A stretch of 64,000 nucleotides of DNA, from positions 742,570 to 806,569 of the forward strand of contig NW_015961989.1 of assembly GCF_000497045.1 (NCBI RefSeq), written 5' to 3'. Position 1 is the stretch's first letter, and each line of letters begins with the position of its first letter. Positions 32,737 to 42,226 of this stretch are shown here, piece after piece. Source of the stretch: Kalmanozyma brasiliensis GHG001 (taxonomy: Eukaryota; Basidiomycota; Ustilaginomycetes; Ustilaginales). The notes below the pieces were generated by a model that had not been told where the DNA came from, searched no databases, and saw only the letters and a list, made by a program, of their open reading frames with translations. The translations under genes were made by a program, and so were the position numbers.

Positions 32737-33510
32737 TCACCTTCGAGCTTTTGGCATCGGGACAAAGGCATCCAACGGCGACTTGGTCATTTCCCTCCTT
32801 GCTCGCTCCCTCTCTGCGTCTTGGTCATTTCTGCCAGCTCTTCGCGCCGCCCTTCGATCCATGGCTTGCTGAAGCTCTGCTGAGACCTGTCCTTGTTCTG
32901 CATCGCTGGCGGCTGCCGAGTCTGTAGACGATAGTTGACCCTTGGCTGCCAACCTGGCCCTACTTGCTGCCCACACATCCTGATCTGGTGTTCGCTCCTG
33001 CTGCAGCACGCCTCCAGCGCCTTGTTCTTGCTGAGGCACTCTCGTCTCGGCCTGCTGCTCCACGTTCTCATCTACCACTGTCGACGTGGGCACGGGTCCC
33101 CCACCCGAACTCGGCACCAATTTCTGTGCACGATCCTTTGCCTCGTTATGCGCCTCCAATCTGGCTTGCTGTTCCCTCTCCCTCCTCTCCTTATCCTCCA
33201 AAGCTAGCTTGGCGGCATTAGCCTGTGTGAGCAGGATGCGCTCTCGATCCTTGACCAGTTCCTCGATGGAAGGCGCCTCGCGTCGAGTATGCCGCAACCA
33301 CATGACCCATTGAACCGGGATGGATCGCTGGTCGTAGTCGCCCATTTCTTTCTTCTCCTTCCACTGGATTGAGCGCCGTGTATGCCGCGGATCGAGTGAG
33401 CCGGAGAGCGAGGGCAACTCGAGGTACGAGTTGCCTGCGAGGTCTTGGCCTACGATGTACTTTGCATTGCCGATGCGGAGCGTTTTTGCTAGCCTCTGAA
33501 AGAGACTCAT
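32737..33510 (-). CDS. NDUFAF2/NDUFA12-like mitochondrial complex I assembly factor
   Basis: A 257-residue protein. The N-terminal ~100 residues carry the NDUFA12 fold signature: LRIGNAKYIVGQDLAGNSYLE, RRSIQWKEK, then DQRSIPVQWVMWLRHTRREAP, in the order seen in NDUFAF2 (mimitin), which holds the place of NDUFA12 during complex I assembly. The remainder is a charged coiled coil (LEDKERREREQQARLEAHNE) and a disordered tail ending MTKSPLDAFVPMPKARR. The long tail favours the assembly factor over the structural subunit. The gene is divergent from the Cse1 gene (470 bp). Confidence 0.83.
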   Translation of the reverse strand: MSLFQRLAKTLRIGNAKYIVGQDLAGNSYLELPSLSGSLDPRHTRRSIQWKEKKEMGDYDQRSIPVQWVMWLRHTRREAPSIEELVKDRERILLTQANAAKLALEDKERREREQQARLEAHNEAKDRAQKLVPSSGGGPVPTSTVVDENVEQQAETRVPQQEQGAGGVLQQERTPDQDVWAASRARLAAKGQLSSTDSAAASDAEQGQVSAELQQAMDRRAARRAGRNDQDAERERARREMTKSPLDAFVPMPKARR

Positions 33511-33979
33511 GGTGGGCGCAGATATGAGACAGCACCGTCAGATTCGGTTCGACTCGAATGTGCACCGTGTGTGAGCGACCTTGTGATCGTGGAGTCGAGA
33601 GGACAGCGTCGGTAGCCAGTGGGATGACGAGGAGGAGAAGCAACGCCTTGAAGCCTCCTCCCTCGACTGAGCACCTTTGGAAAAGATTCATTCCATAGGC
33701 TGACCAAGCCAACTCGAAAAATCAAACAGGAAATTGGGGACCCAAAAAGGATTCTCGCAGCAAAGCCTCTCTCTGTCGCGCGTGATCGGGTGCCAAAAAG
33801 TGTTGTTCTCAGAGCGGTGATGCTGTTGTTGTGGAGCAGAGCAGAGCACCGTGCTGCGCCGTGGAATTTCACTCAAATTTATCAACGAGAAGAGTGGTTT
33901 GAGCGTAGCTTTCCGATGAGTGTCACTTTCTTCCAGACCATCACACTGTCACTCGACTCAGCCTTATACACAGCACATC
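33511..33979. promoter_or_regulatory. Divergent promoter region, complex I assembly factor / exportin Cse1
   Basis: A 469 bp region between divergent start codons. It must hold both promoters. No repeats or RNA genes were recognised. Confidence 0.5.
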
Positions 33980-36931
33980 ATGGCGTCAGCAGAGCATGTG
34001 CAGTTCGTCTGTACCCTTCTCGCTCACACTCTCAACCCTTCCGAACGCCAAAACGCAGAGCAGCAGCTCACACAAGCACAGTCGCAAACTGGCTTCCTCC
34101 AAATCCTCATCGCCGTCATCCAGAATGCTCTGGTCCCCAGCAACGATGCTGTCCGTCTCTCCGCCGCCATCAAGCTAAAGAACATCTGCAAGACTGCATG
34201 GGACGAGATCGCTGCAGAAGAGTCCGCTGTAGAAAAGGTCGTCGATCCACAAGACAAGCAGGCACTCAAGCAGAGCATCATTCCCTTGCTTGTGTCCATC
34301 TCAACCACAACCGATGGCAGGCCACCTGCTCCCACAAACGTACGATCCCAATTAGAAGAAGCTATCGCCCTCGTCGCAGAAAAGGACTTCCCACATGACT
34401 GGCCCAACCTCATGGACGACCTGGTCCCCAAGCTGGCAAGTCAAGATGACCAGCTCGTACTCGGCATCCTTCGCACAGCACACACCATCTTCTACAGGTG
34501 GCGATCCGCCTTCCGCAGTGACGATCTCTACAGCGAGATCAACTACGTCCTCGGCAAATACGCTGTTCCGCATCTTGAACTGCTCAAACGCACCGACCAA
34601 AGACTCCTCGACCCAGCAACCCCCTCCGCATCACTTCCTGCCCTCGGCAACATCATGAACATGGCATTGCAAGTCTTCTACGACCTCTCCAGTCAAGATT
34701 TGCCGCCACAGATCGAAGACAACATCGGTCCCATCATGGAGATCCTCGCGCGCTGGATCTCGCAATCTCGACCTGAACTCGACTCGGATCCAGACGAGCC
34801 CTGCGCGCTTCAAGAGATCCGTAGCAGCATCTGCGAGATTGCCGAACTCTACGCCAAGAGGTATCTCGACGCTTTCACTCAGCTTCCCGTCTTTGTTCAG
34901 GCCATCTGGGAGATGCTTGGCACATGCACACTTTCGCAGAAGTACGACACTTTGGTCTCCAAGGCCGTGGGGTTCCTGTCGACCGTGGTCAGAATGGGCA
35001 GCTCGCGCGAAATGTTCCAATCCACAGAAACGCTCGAGCAGCTTTGCAGCGCCATCATCTTGCCCAACATTGCCATTCGTGAGGCCGACGAGGAGCTCTT
35101 CGAGGACAATCCCATCGAGTACATCCGACGAGACCTCGAGACCAGTATGGAGGCCGACACGCGCAGGAAAGCCGCCTCCGAGTTTTGCAGGTCGCTCATG
35201 GAGTTCTTTGCAGCAGAAGTCACCAGCATCGTCTCGAGGTACATCATGCAGTACCTCGAGCAGTACCGTGCCGATCCACAGGCCAACTGGAGGCAGAAAG
35301 ATACCGCCATCTACTTGCTCACTTCCATCGCCTCCAAGTCCTCCACAGCCCAGCGAGGTGTCACGTCCACCAACGAGCTTGTTGACGTCGTCCAATTCTT
35401 CTCCGACAACGTCTTTGCCGATCTCCAGCAGAGCGCTGATGACTCGCCTAGCCCCATCCTGCAGGTGGACGCCATCAAGTACCTCCACACTTTCCGCAAC
35501 CAGCTCACAAAGGAACAGCTCATCTCGGTCCTGCCGCTTCTCGTGCAGCACCTCGAGAGCTCGCAGTACGTCACCTGCTCGTACGCTTCGATCACCATCG
35601 AGCGCGTTCTGGCACTCAAGAGGGACGGCAAACTGCTCTTCACCCCACAAGACGTGCAACCCTTTGCGGAGAACATCCTCATGGCGCTCTTCCGCAACAT
35701 CGAGCGCGGCACCACACCGGAAAAGCTCGCCGAGAACGACTACCTGATGAAGTGCATGATGCGCATGCTCGCCACCGTGCGCGAAGCCATCGCCCCCGCC
35801 CACGCCGCCATTCTCGGCCATCTTGCCAACATCCTCACCGAGATCAGCAAGAACCCGTCCAACCCGCGTTTCTCGCAATTCCTCTTCGAGTCCATCTCGG
35901 CGCTCATCCGCTTCACCGTCGCTGCGCAGCCCGAGAGCCTGGCCGCATTCGAAGCGCAGCTCTTCCCGCCGTTCACCATGATCCTCAGCCAGGACGTGGC
36001 CGAATTCCAGCCGTACGTCTTCCAGATTCTGTCGCAGATGCTCGAGCTGCACACCACGCAGGGTCTGCCCGAGGCCTACTCGTCGCTCTTGCCGCCGATT
36101 CTCACACCGGCGTGCTGGGAGAACCGCGGCAACGTGCCGGCGCTCGTCCGCCTGGTGCGCGCCTTCCTCGCTAAGGACGCACCGCGCATCGTCGCCCAAG
36201 GCCAGCTGGCCGCCATGTTGGGCATCTACCAGAAGCTCATTTCCACTCGAGTCAACGAGGGTGCTGCCCTCGAACTGCTCGAAACCATATTCGCTGCTGT
36301 ACCGACCGATGCGCTAGAGAACTACAAACGCGCGGTGCTGACACTGCTCCTGACGCGTCTGCAGCAGACCAAGACAGACAAGCTGGTCAAGGGCACTATC
36401 CATCTGGTGAGCAGCATCGCTCTGACGGACAAGGGTCCCGAGTACGCAGTGGAGATCTTCGAAGCTGTGCAGCCTGGGCTGTTCGCGCAGATTGCACAGG
36501 GGATCATCGCGCCGGACCTGGCCAACGTCGCCGAGCGCCAGAAGAAGGTGGTCAGTGTCGGATTTGGACTGCTGCTGCTGCGATCGCAGCGTCTGCGTCA
36601 ACCGCCCAATGTGCAAGTGCTGCCAAGCCTGCTTTCGGCGCATCTCAAGCTGCTGCTCACGCCGAGCTCGGCAGCCGCAACGGCAGGGGAGGACGAGCTG
36701 TTCGCCGACGAAGAGGCGACCAGTGCCGGGTTCCAGTCGAGCTTCAGCCGGCTGGCCGCGAGTGAGACGGCCAAGGTGGATCCCACCAGGGAGACGCTCC
36801 AGGGCGCAGAGGTGAAGGTGTGGTTCAAGGCGCAGCTCGAGAAGTTCAGAGGCGAGGTTGGGGATGCGGTTTGGGGACAGGTGTGGGGCGGTGTGGATGC
36901 GGGATTGAGGCAGAGCTGGGAGCGCCTGTGA
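33980..36931 (+). CDS. CSE1: Exportin Cse1 (CAS/exportin-2), importin-alpha recycling receptor
   Basis: Predicted 983 residues from ATG 33980; the longer frame from 33920 adds leader sequence. It is an importin-beta superfamily HEAT-repeat protein. The N-terminal domain has NPSERQNAEQQLTQ and RLSAAIKLKNICKTAWDE, as in all Ran-binding transport receptors. Assignment to Cse1 rests on the conserved central block: LFEDNPIEYIRRDLE, DTRRKAASEFCRSLM, ANWRQKDTAIYLLTSIASK, VDAIKYLHTFRNQL, and ENDYLMKCMMRMLATVRE. Cse1 exports importin-alpha from the nucleus with Ran-GTP. The length fits the family (~960-1000). The C-terminal end (AAGEDELFADEEATS, then WGQVWGGVDAGL) is variable and acidic. Confidence 0.92.
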   Translation: MASAEHVQFVCTLLAHTLNPSERQNAEQQLTQAQSQTGFLQILIAVIQNALVPSNDAVRLSAAIKLKNICKTAWDEIAAEESAVEKVVDPQDKQALKQSIIPLLVSISTTTDGRPPAPTNVRSQLEEAIALVAEKDFPHDWPNLMDDLVPKLASQDDQLVLGILRTAHTIFYRWRSAFRSDDLYSEINYVLGKYAVPHLELLKRTDQRLLDPATPSASLPALGNIMNMALQVFYDLSSQDLPPQIEDNIGPIMEILARWISQSRPELDSDPDEPCALQEIRSSICEIAELYAKRYLDAFTQLPVFVQAIWEMLGTCTLSQKYDTLVSKAVGFLSTVVRMGSSREMFQSTETLEQLCSAIILPNIAIREADEELFEDNPIEYIRRDLETSMEADTRRKAASEFCRSLMEFFAAEVTSIVSRYIMQYLEQYRADPQANWRQKDTAIYLLTSIASKSSTAQRGVTSTNELVDVVQFFSDNVFADLQQSADDSPSPILQVDAIKYLHTFRNQLTKEQLISVLPLLVQHLESSQYVTCSYASITIERVLALKRDGKLLFTPQDVQPFAENILMALFRNIERGTTPEKLAENDYLMKCMMRMLATVREAIAPAHAAILGHLANILTEISKNPSNPRFSQFLFESISALIRFTVAAQPESLAAFEAQLFPPFTMILSQDVAEFQPYVFQILSQMLELHTTQGLPEAYSSLLPPILTPACWENRGNVPALVRLVRAFLAKDAPRIVAQGQLAAMLGIYQKLISTRVNEGAALELLETIFAAVPTDALENYKRAVLTLLLTRLQQTKTDKLVKGTIHLVSSIALTDKGPEYAVEIFEAVQPGLFAQIAQGIIAPDLANVAERQKKVVSVGFGLLLLRSQRLRQPPNVQVLPSLLSAHLKLLLTPSSAAATAGEDELFADEEATSAGFQSSFSRLAASETAKVDPTRETLQGAEVKVWFKAQLEKFRGEVGDAVWGQVWGGVDAGLRQSWERL

Positions 36932-37248
36932 CGGGGTCGCTCTGTGAGATGCTGAATGGATAGAACGTCGAACTTGATTGGCTGCTGTCTGTCTCGGGTG
37001 TGAAAGGAACGCTGTGAAATCGATTGAGAGCACCCGAAGCTGCGCATCTACTCGAGAGAACACTGCCAGCAACCCTCACCAGTGCCTTGCCCGAGAGCGC
37101 GCATCGTGCCTGCTGCATCAGTGATCCGAGCCCGGACCATGATCCCCCCCACACACACACGCTCGCACACACATCACGATCGTCCACTGAGACTTGAAAC
37201 CATCTATGAAATTGACAACTAAGCAAAGCGACGTCCATCTTGCCTCGG
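36932..37248. other. Convergent 3' intergenic region with CA repeat
   Basis: A 317 bp region between the stops of the Cse1 gene and the reductase gene. It contains a C run and CA simple repeats (about 37145-37173). Confidence 0.45.
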
Positions 37249-40200
37249 CTAAATCGGCTCCTCCCTGGGCTCGATGAGGATCTCGTTCATAGCCACGTGT
37301 TCGGGCTGCTTCAATGCATAGACGATAGCATTAGCGACGTCGCTAGGGTCCAGAATCTTGGCACCGGTGGGTTCGCCGTACTTCTTGACCGCCTCTTGGT
37401 CGCTGCTCATCCCGAGCAGATCCGTAGCGGTGTTGCCCGGTTGCACCGACGTCACCCTCAACCCGGTGTCGGAAGTCTCGAGGCGCAGACTCTGCAGCGT
37501 CGCTTCGACGAAAAACTTGCTCGCGCTATACACGCCGAGACCGGGGAAGACCTTCCTCCCCGCATCGGAGGAGATCGCCACGATGTGACCCGCCTTGCGC
37601 GGCAACAACCGTGGCAGCGCCGTGGACAGCACGTTGAGCAACCCTTTACAGTTGACATCCACCGTCTGCTCCCACTCGTTCACCTGGACGTTGTGCATCA
37701 TGGTGAAGTACATCACGCCGGCGCACGAGACAATGATGTCGATCGGTCCGAGGACGTCGGTGGTGGTCTGCATGAGCGATTCGACCTGGTCGCGAGCGAC
37801 CACGTCGGTCTTGTGCACGTGCACCTTGCCGCCCTGGACCGAGGTAGGGGCGCGCGAGAGCTTGACCAAGTCGGACTTGAGGGTTTCGAGCGCTTCGACG
37901 CGACGAGCGGCGAGCGCGACGTGAGCGCCTTCCTTGATGAGCGCCTTGGCGACTGCAGCGCCGATGCCCGACGAGGCACCTGTGACGATGGCCACCTTGC
38001 CTCGGAGCGGGAACTTGGGGTCGAAGGCGCTTCCCGCAGCAGCAAGACCGTTGGTGCCGTTACCGACACCGTTGGGCGTGCTGGGCACACTCGAAGGCTG
38101 CTGCGACATCCAACCACGCGCGTACCAGTGACGAGCGTACGTCTGCAGCAGCTTGGCATCCACCTTGGGCCTCTCGAGGCCATTCAGCGCGGGACGAGTA
38201 GCATCGTCCTTGAGCGCAATGATGCCCGTCAGGAATTCTTCTGAAGGCATACCCGAGCGCAGGATGTCGACCGTCAAGCCGTGGTCGCCTCCCTTGGCGG
38301 AACCTCGCTTCTCCTGCCACAGCGAGACCCACGATTTCCAGTCGCTCCTGGTGGTCGGGTAACCGAGCTTGTCCAAATGCTGGAAGAGCAGGTGACAGTC
38401 GATAGGCTCGCTGTCACCCAGGTGGTAGATGCGCTGTTCGGCATCGATGTGGTTACCGATGGCGATGATGCCGCGGCTGACGTAGTCCACCGCCGTCATC
38501 TCGATGTGCCAGTTGGGGATCTCGGGAGCAACACCCAGGTGGACCGATTCGACGATGAGTGCCGTGATGAGATCGTACGTGTTGGTCGAGCCCGTCTCGG
38601 AGTGACCGCTGAGCGTGCCGATGCGGATGACGTTGGCGGGCAGACCACGCTTGGCAGCCTCGAGCACGAGCTGTTCTGCGACCCACTTGGTCTGACAGTA
38701 GCCATCGAGCAGCTTGTCCGGCACGTCTTCGAGGGGCATGACTTCGGATTCGGACCAGCCCGTTTGCGAAGGCGGCAGCACGCCATTGGTCGAGACGTAC
38801 TGCACAGTGGCGTTGCAGAGGAAGGCAAGGCGCAGGACCTCGCGGGTGCCTTCGACGTTGGGGTCACGCAAAGCAGCGTAAGGGTAAACGAGGTTGACCT
38901 GGGCGGCGCAGTGAACGATCACGTCGACGTTACCGACGAGGCCCTCGTACACTTCGGGCACGAGTCCGAGTCGATTACGCGACAGGTTGGCGGGCAGAAC
39001 GTCGATGCGGTCGAGCATGGAGTGGTCCCAGAAGCCGAGGTCGAGCATGTTTCGTCGCAGTCTGGCCATCGCGGCGGATCGGTCGGTGCGGTAGGGAGCA
39101 TTGAAGCGGATGAGGCAGACGATGCGAGCCGTCGTGTTTTGGAGCAAGTCGTGCAGCAAGAAACCCCCAAGGAACCCCGTTGCACCGGTGAGCAGGATGG
39201 TCTTGGCATCGGTCAGAGTGATGGGAGCCACCTTGTCGGGGGAAGCGAGCTTGAACTCGGGAGCCAACTCGATGTCGGCACGCAGCACAGTGGGCAGATC
39301 GGCCTGAACAGCAGCGTTGTAGCCGTCACGAGCGGCCAGCGTGATGCGAACGTGGTCCTGGAGCGTAGGGTGACCGGCTAGCTCGCCGAGAGGCACAGTG
39401 AAGCCACCAAGCGTCTTGGAGATACGCGTAGCCAGATCAGCAAGCAGCAGCGAATGGCCACCAAGGTCGAAGAAGCTGACGGTCTTGCCCCCCTCGAGAA
39501 CCGTGTTTGGGTTGGTGTTGAGCGAGAGCGCCCAGAGCTGTGCGATCGACTTGAGGTTGATGGTCTCATCTGGTGCGGGGCTCCTTGCTCTAGAGTTGGT
39601 GCCGCTTGCAGCAGCGATGGCAGCCTGCGGATTGGGAAGCTTCTTGAGATCGACCTTGCCCGAGACCTCGTGGGTAGGCAGCGAATGGAGAACCACCCAG
39701 AGAGTCGGGATCATGTAGTGAGCGAGGTGCGAGACGAGGACCTGTCGAGCGCCAGGGCTATGTCCGTTGTCGTCGATGGTTAGCACTGTGCGATCACTCT
39801 CGCCCTCGTCAGGCACGATATAGGCGACGAGCTGACGTTCGAGACCCTCGCCATGCGCCACGACGGCACAGTTGCTGACGTCAAAGTTGTCGACGATGGC
39901 CTTTTCCACGATGGCTGGTACGATCGAGTAGCCTCGGATCTTGATCATGCCACCTACTCTGCCGGTAATTTCGAGCAGACCGCTCTCTGGCACGATACGA
40001 GCCAAATCGCCCGTTCGGTATTTGCGGGCAGTTGGCGCAGATGCAAACGCGTCCTGAGTGAAAGCTTTTGCGGTAGTGTCGACAAGGTTGAGGTAACCAC
40101 GAGCGAGAAGGTCGCCTCCGACGTAGAGCTCGCCTGGCTCACCGTTCTCCAAACGCTTTCCATCTTCATCGAGAATGTATGTGTGAGCGAGGTCCATGGG

Positions 40201-41214
40201 TGGTCCGACAGGACAGTAAGGAGCATCGTCGGGCAAGGTGGGGAGCATCTCGCGCAAGTCGCCGCAAGCTACCTCGTGGGTCTCACTGGCACTGTAGCAG
40301 TTGAGCAGGCGGGTGTTGGGGAGGGCCTTGATGGCTCTTCGTGCGAGATCTGTGGTGACGACTTCGCCGTTGAGCCAGAGCGCGCGCAAGTCTGGAAGCT
40401 TGCTGCCGAGGTTGTGGTGTCGGGCGAGGACAGCAGCGAGAAGGGTGGGCGTCATGAGCGTCTCTGTGATCTTTTCGTTGGCAAGGAGCTCGACGAGCTT
40501 GACTGGGTCATAGCTTGCGTTATCTGGGACGGCGTAGGTGGTGGCACCGCGCAGGAGAGGGCGAATGATCTCCCAGATGAAGTAGACATTGCAAGCCACG
40601 CGATCGGTAGGGTTGAGGTCGTTGACGGCAAAGCGGAGGTCATACGACTTGACGGGAGCACGATGCGGGTTGGCGATACCTTTTGGCTTGCCCGTGGTGC
40701 CGGAGGAGTAAGAGACGAAGGCGAGGCGCTCGAGGTCGGTCTCTTGTGGGAGAGGCGGGAGCGACGAGGAGGACGCGGAATTGGCATCTGCGGGCTGGAA
40801 GAGCGTCTTTGCTTGATCCGCATCGTCGATCAAGATGGAAGGAACCGCTTTGGGTAAGAGCTTTGCGTGCTCGGATTGTGTGACGATGACGGCCGGATTC
40901 GCGTCCTTGATGACCTCGTGAAGAAGACCTAGCGGGTAAGCGAGTTCGAGGACGAGGAAGGCGCCACCAGCTCGCAGGGCAGCAAGACAGGCGATGACAT
41001 AGTCGGCGCCTCGACCCATGAGGATGCCGACGAGCGAGTCGCGACCGACGGCATGTTGAGTGCGGAAGTAGAGCGAGAGGCTCTCGACCTTTGCATCGAG
41101 CTGAGCATAAGTGTACTTGGCGGAAGGGTCGATAAGCGCTAGAGCGTCGGGGGTGGCCTTGACCTGCTTGCGAAAGAGCGCATTGAGGTCGAGACTGGTG
41201 TCGAGGATCGCCAT
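37249..41214 (-). CDS. Four-domain A-T-R1-R2 carboxylate reductase (ATRR, glycine betaine reductase type)
   Basis: Predicted 1321 residues from ATG 41214-41212 (MAILDTSLDL); the frame opens at TTG 41247, which I reject. Domains in order: (1) NRPS-like adenylation domain with SYSSGTTGKPKG (about residue 165-177), YSASET, RTGDLAR and KIRGYSI; (2) carrier domain with the phosphopantetheine serine in FFDLGGHSLLLAD (about 585); (3) NADPH thioester reductase with LLTGATGFLGG (about 675) and a YCQTK catalytic pair (about 837); (4) a classical short-chain dehydrogenase with VTGASSGIG (about 1076) and YSASK (about 1228). This order matches Aspergillus nidulans ATRR, which reduces glycine betaine through the aldehyde to choline. 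Substrate identity here is inferred from architecture only. An alpha-aminoadipate reductase (Lys2) would lack the last domain. Confidence 0.87.
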   Translation of the reverse strand: MAILDTSLDLNALFRKQVKATPDALALIDPSAKYTYAQLDAKVESLSLYFRTQHAVGRDSLVGILMGRGADYVIACLAALRAGGAFLVLELAYPLGLLHEVIKDANPAVIVTQSEHAKLLPKAVPSILIDDADQAKTLFQPADANSASSSSLPPLPQETDLERLAFVSYSSGTTGKPKGIANPHRAPVKSYDLRFAVNDLNPTDRVACNVYFIWEIIRPLLRGATTYAVPDNASYDPVKLVELLANEKITETLMTPTLLAAVLARHHNLGSKLPDLRALWLNGEVVTTDLARRAIKALPNTRLLNCYSASETHEVACGDLREMLPTLPDDAPYCPVGPPMDLAHTYILDEDGKRLENGEPGELYVGGDLLARGYLNLVDTTAKAFTQDAFASAPTARKYRTGDLARIVPESGLLEITGRVGGMIKIRGYSIVPAIVEKAIVDNFDVSNCAVVAHGEGLERQLVAYIVPDEGESDRTVLTIDDNGHSPGARQVLVSHLAHYMIPTLWVVLHSLPTHEVSGKVDLKKLPNPQAAIAAASGTNSRARSPAPDETINLKSIAQLWALSLNTNPNTVLEGGKTVSFFDLGGHSLLLADLATRISKTLGGFTVPLGELAGHPTLQDHVRITLAARDGYNAAVQADLPTVLRADIELAPEFKLASPDKVAPITLTDAKTILLTGATGFLGGFLLHDLLQNTTARIVCLIRFNAPYRTDRSAAMARLRRNMLDLGFWDHSMLDRIDVLPANLSRNRLGLVPEVYEGLVGNVDVIVHCAAQVNLVYPYAALRDPNVEGTREVLRLAFLCNATVQYVSTNGVLPPSQTGWSESEVMPLEDVPDKLLDGYCQTKWVAEQLVLEAAKRGLPANVIRIGTLSGHSETGSTNTYDLITALIVESVHLGVAPEIPNWHIEMTAVDYVSRGIIAIGNHIDAEQRIYHLGDSEPIDCHLLFQHLDKLGYPTTRSDWKSWVSLWQEKRGSAKGGDHGLTVDILRSGMPSEEFLTGIIALKDDATRPALNGLERPKVDAKLLQTYARHWYARGWMSQQPSSVPSTPNGVGNGTNGLAAAGSAFDPKFPLRGKVAIVTGASSGIGAAVAKALIKEGAHVALAARRVEALETLKSDLVKLSRAPTSVQGGKVHVHKTDVVARDQVESLMQTTTDVLGPIDIIVSCAGVMYFTMMHNVQVNEWEQTVDVNCKGLLNVLSTALPRLLPRKAGHIVAISSDAGRKVFPGLGVYSASKFFVEATLQSLRLETSDTGLRVTSVQPGNTATDLLGMSSDQEAVKKYGEPTGAKILDPSDVANAIVYALKQPEHVAMNEILIEPREEPI

Positions 41215-42226
41215 GGTGGCAGTGGAGCCTCGTGAGGATGAGCTCAAGGAAAGACTCCGTTTGGCCTGATCAAGCTGAGTTTGGCGAACGAGCTACGTCG
41301 ATGTGAAGGAAGAATGTGACAGCTTCAGATGTAGCCGATACACTAGACGGGTGATCCGACAACGAGGCTGTGATGCTGACTAGATCGTGACGGAAGCGGT
41401 GCGAACGTCGGAGTGCCCGTCGAGGAATGGCGTTGTGGGCGAGTGAAAAGCGTGATGGTCCCCACAGGCGTGAGAGTGAATGGGTGGGGTCCGCAGAGAA
41501 GACCAGAGAAAGGTGAGACAGTTGAGCGACTCTCAATCAGAAGAAAGCGCTGTGGCCATGCATGTCATATGTCTGTGCGTCGATGCACCCTTTCTTCTCA
41601 ACCCGCGTAGCACGACATTTTTTTGGTAGCATCTTCTCCCCCCCGCCAGCTAGGATCTACGTTGCAGATCAGTTTGTCGAGCTTCGTATCGTTCAAGCCT
41701 TCTCCCTTCGCAGCTAAGTCAATCATGCTATGAAAGCTTAACTCAGCCTCTAGCTGCGCAAGAAGCGATAGATCAAGCCAAATTCCTTCAAGAAGGGTGA
41801 ACTGATATGAGGAGACCGTCCTCAACGCCAAGATGGACGGCAACCATCTTGACCGTGAAATCCGCCGAATCACGCCAACACGAGCCAAGATGAGCGAGCA
41901 AAAGTACAGTCAGCATGTTAACTTTGCCCCAACACCAACGTCGACACGTTTTCAGCACAAGAGCACCGCGCTGTCTGAGCCCAAACTGGAGCGACGCTGC
42001 CGTGCCAGTCTTGATGGAAAAGAGGCGATGAGAGATTGATGAAGCCTTCAAGACTTGCTTCGACCTAACAACCTGATTTTCTCCGGAAGTCGGTCGAAGC
42101 TGTCCAAGGGTGGAGGCATTGCAAGGGTCTTTCTTCTCTGGTTCAATTGTTGCTTCTTCCTCCGACCATGTCCATAGCATCGTAGCACCTCGAGCGCTGG
42201 CTCGACCAGCAACAGCCACAGACAGT
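41215..42226. promoter_or_regulatory. Divergent intergenic region, ATRR gene / leucine-rich-repeat gene
   Basis: A 1.0 kb region between divergent starts. It holds both promoters. No gene, RNA or repeat was recognised, apart from a C run near 41640. Confidence 0.45.

Noticed and set aside
34631..36199. A 522-codon frame antisense to the Cse1 gene.
   Set aside because: Antisense shadow over a conserved exportin.
38281..39381. A 366-codon frame antisense to the reductase domains of the ATRR gene.
   Set aside because: Antisense shadow; no domain.
37249..41214. Calling the A-T-R-R protein an alpha-aminoadipate reductase (Lys2) or a secondary-metabolite NRPS.
   Set aside because: Lys2 lacks the second, classical SDR domain, there is no condensation domain, and no biosynthetic cluster genes surround it.
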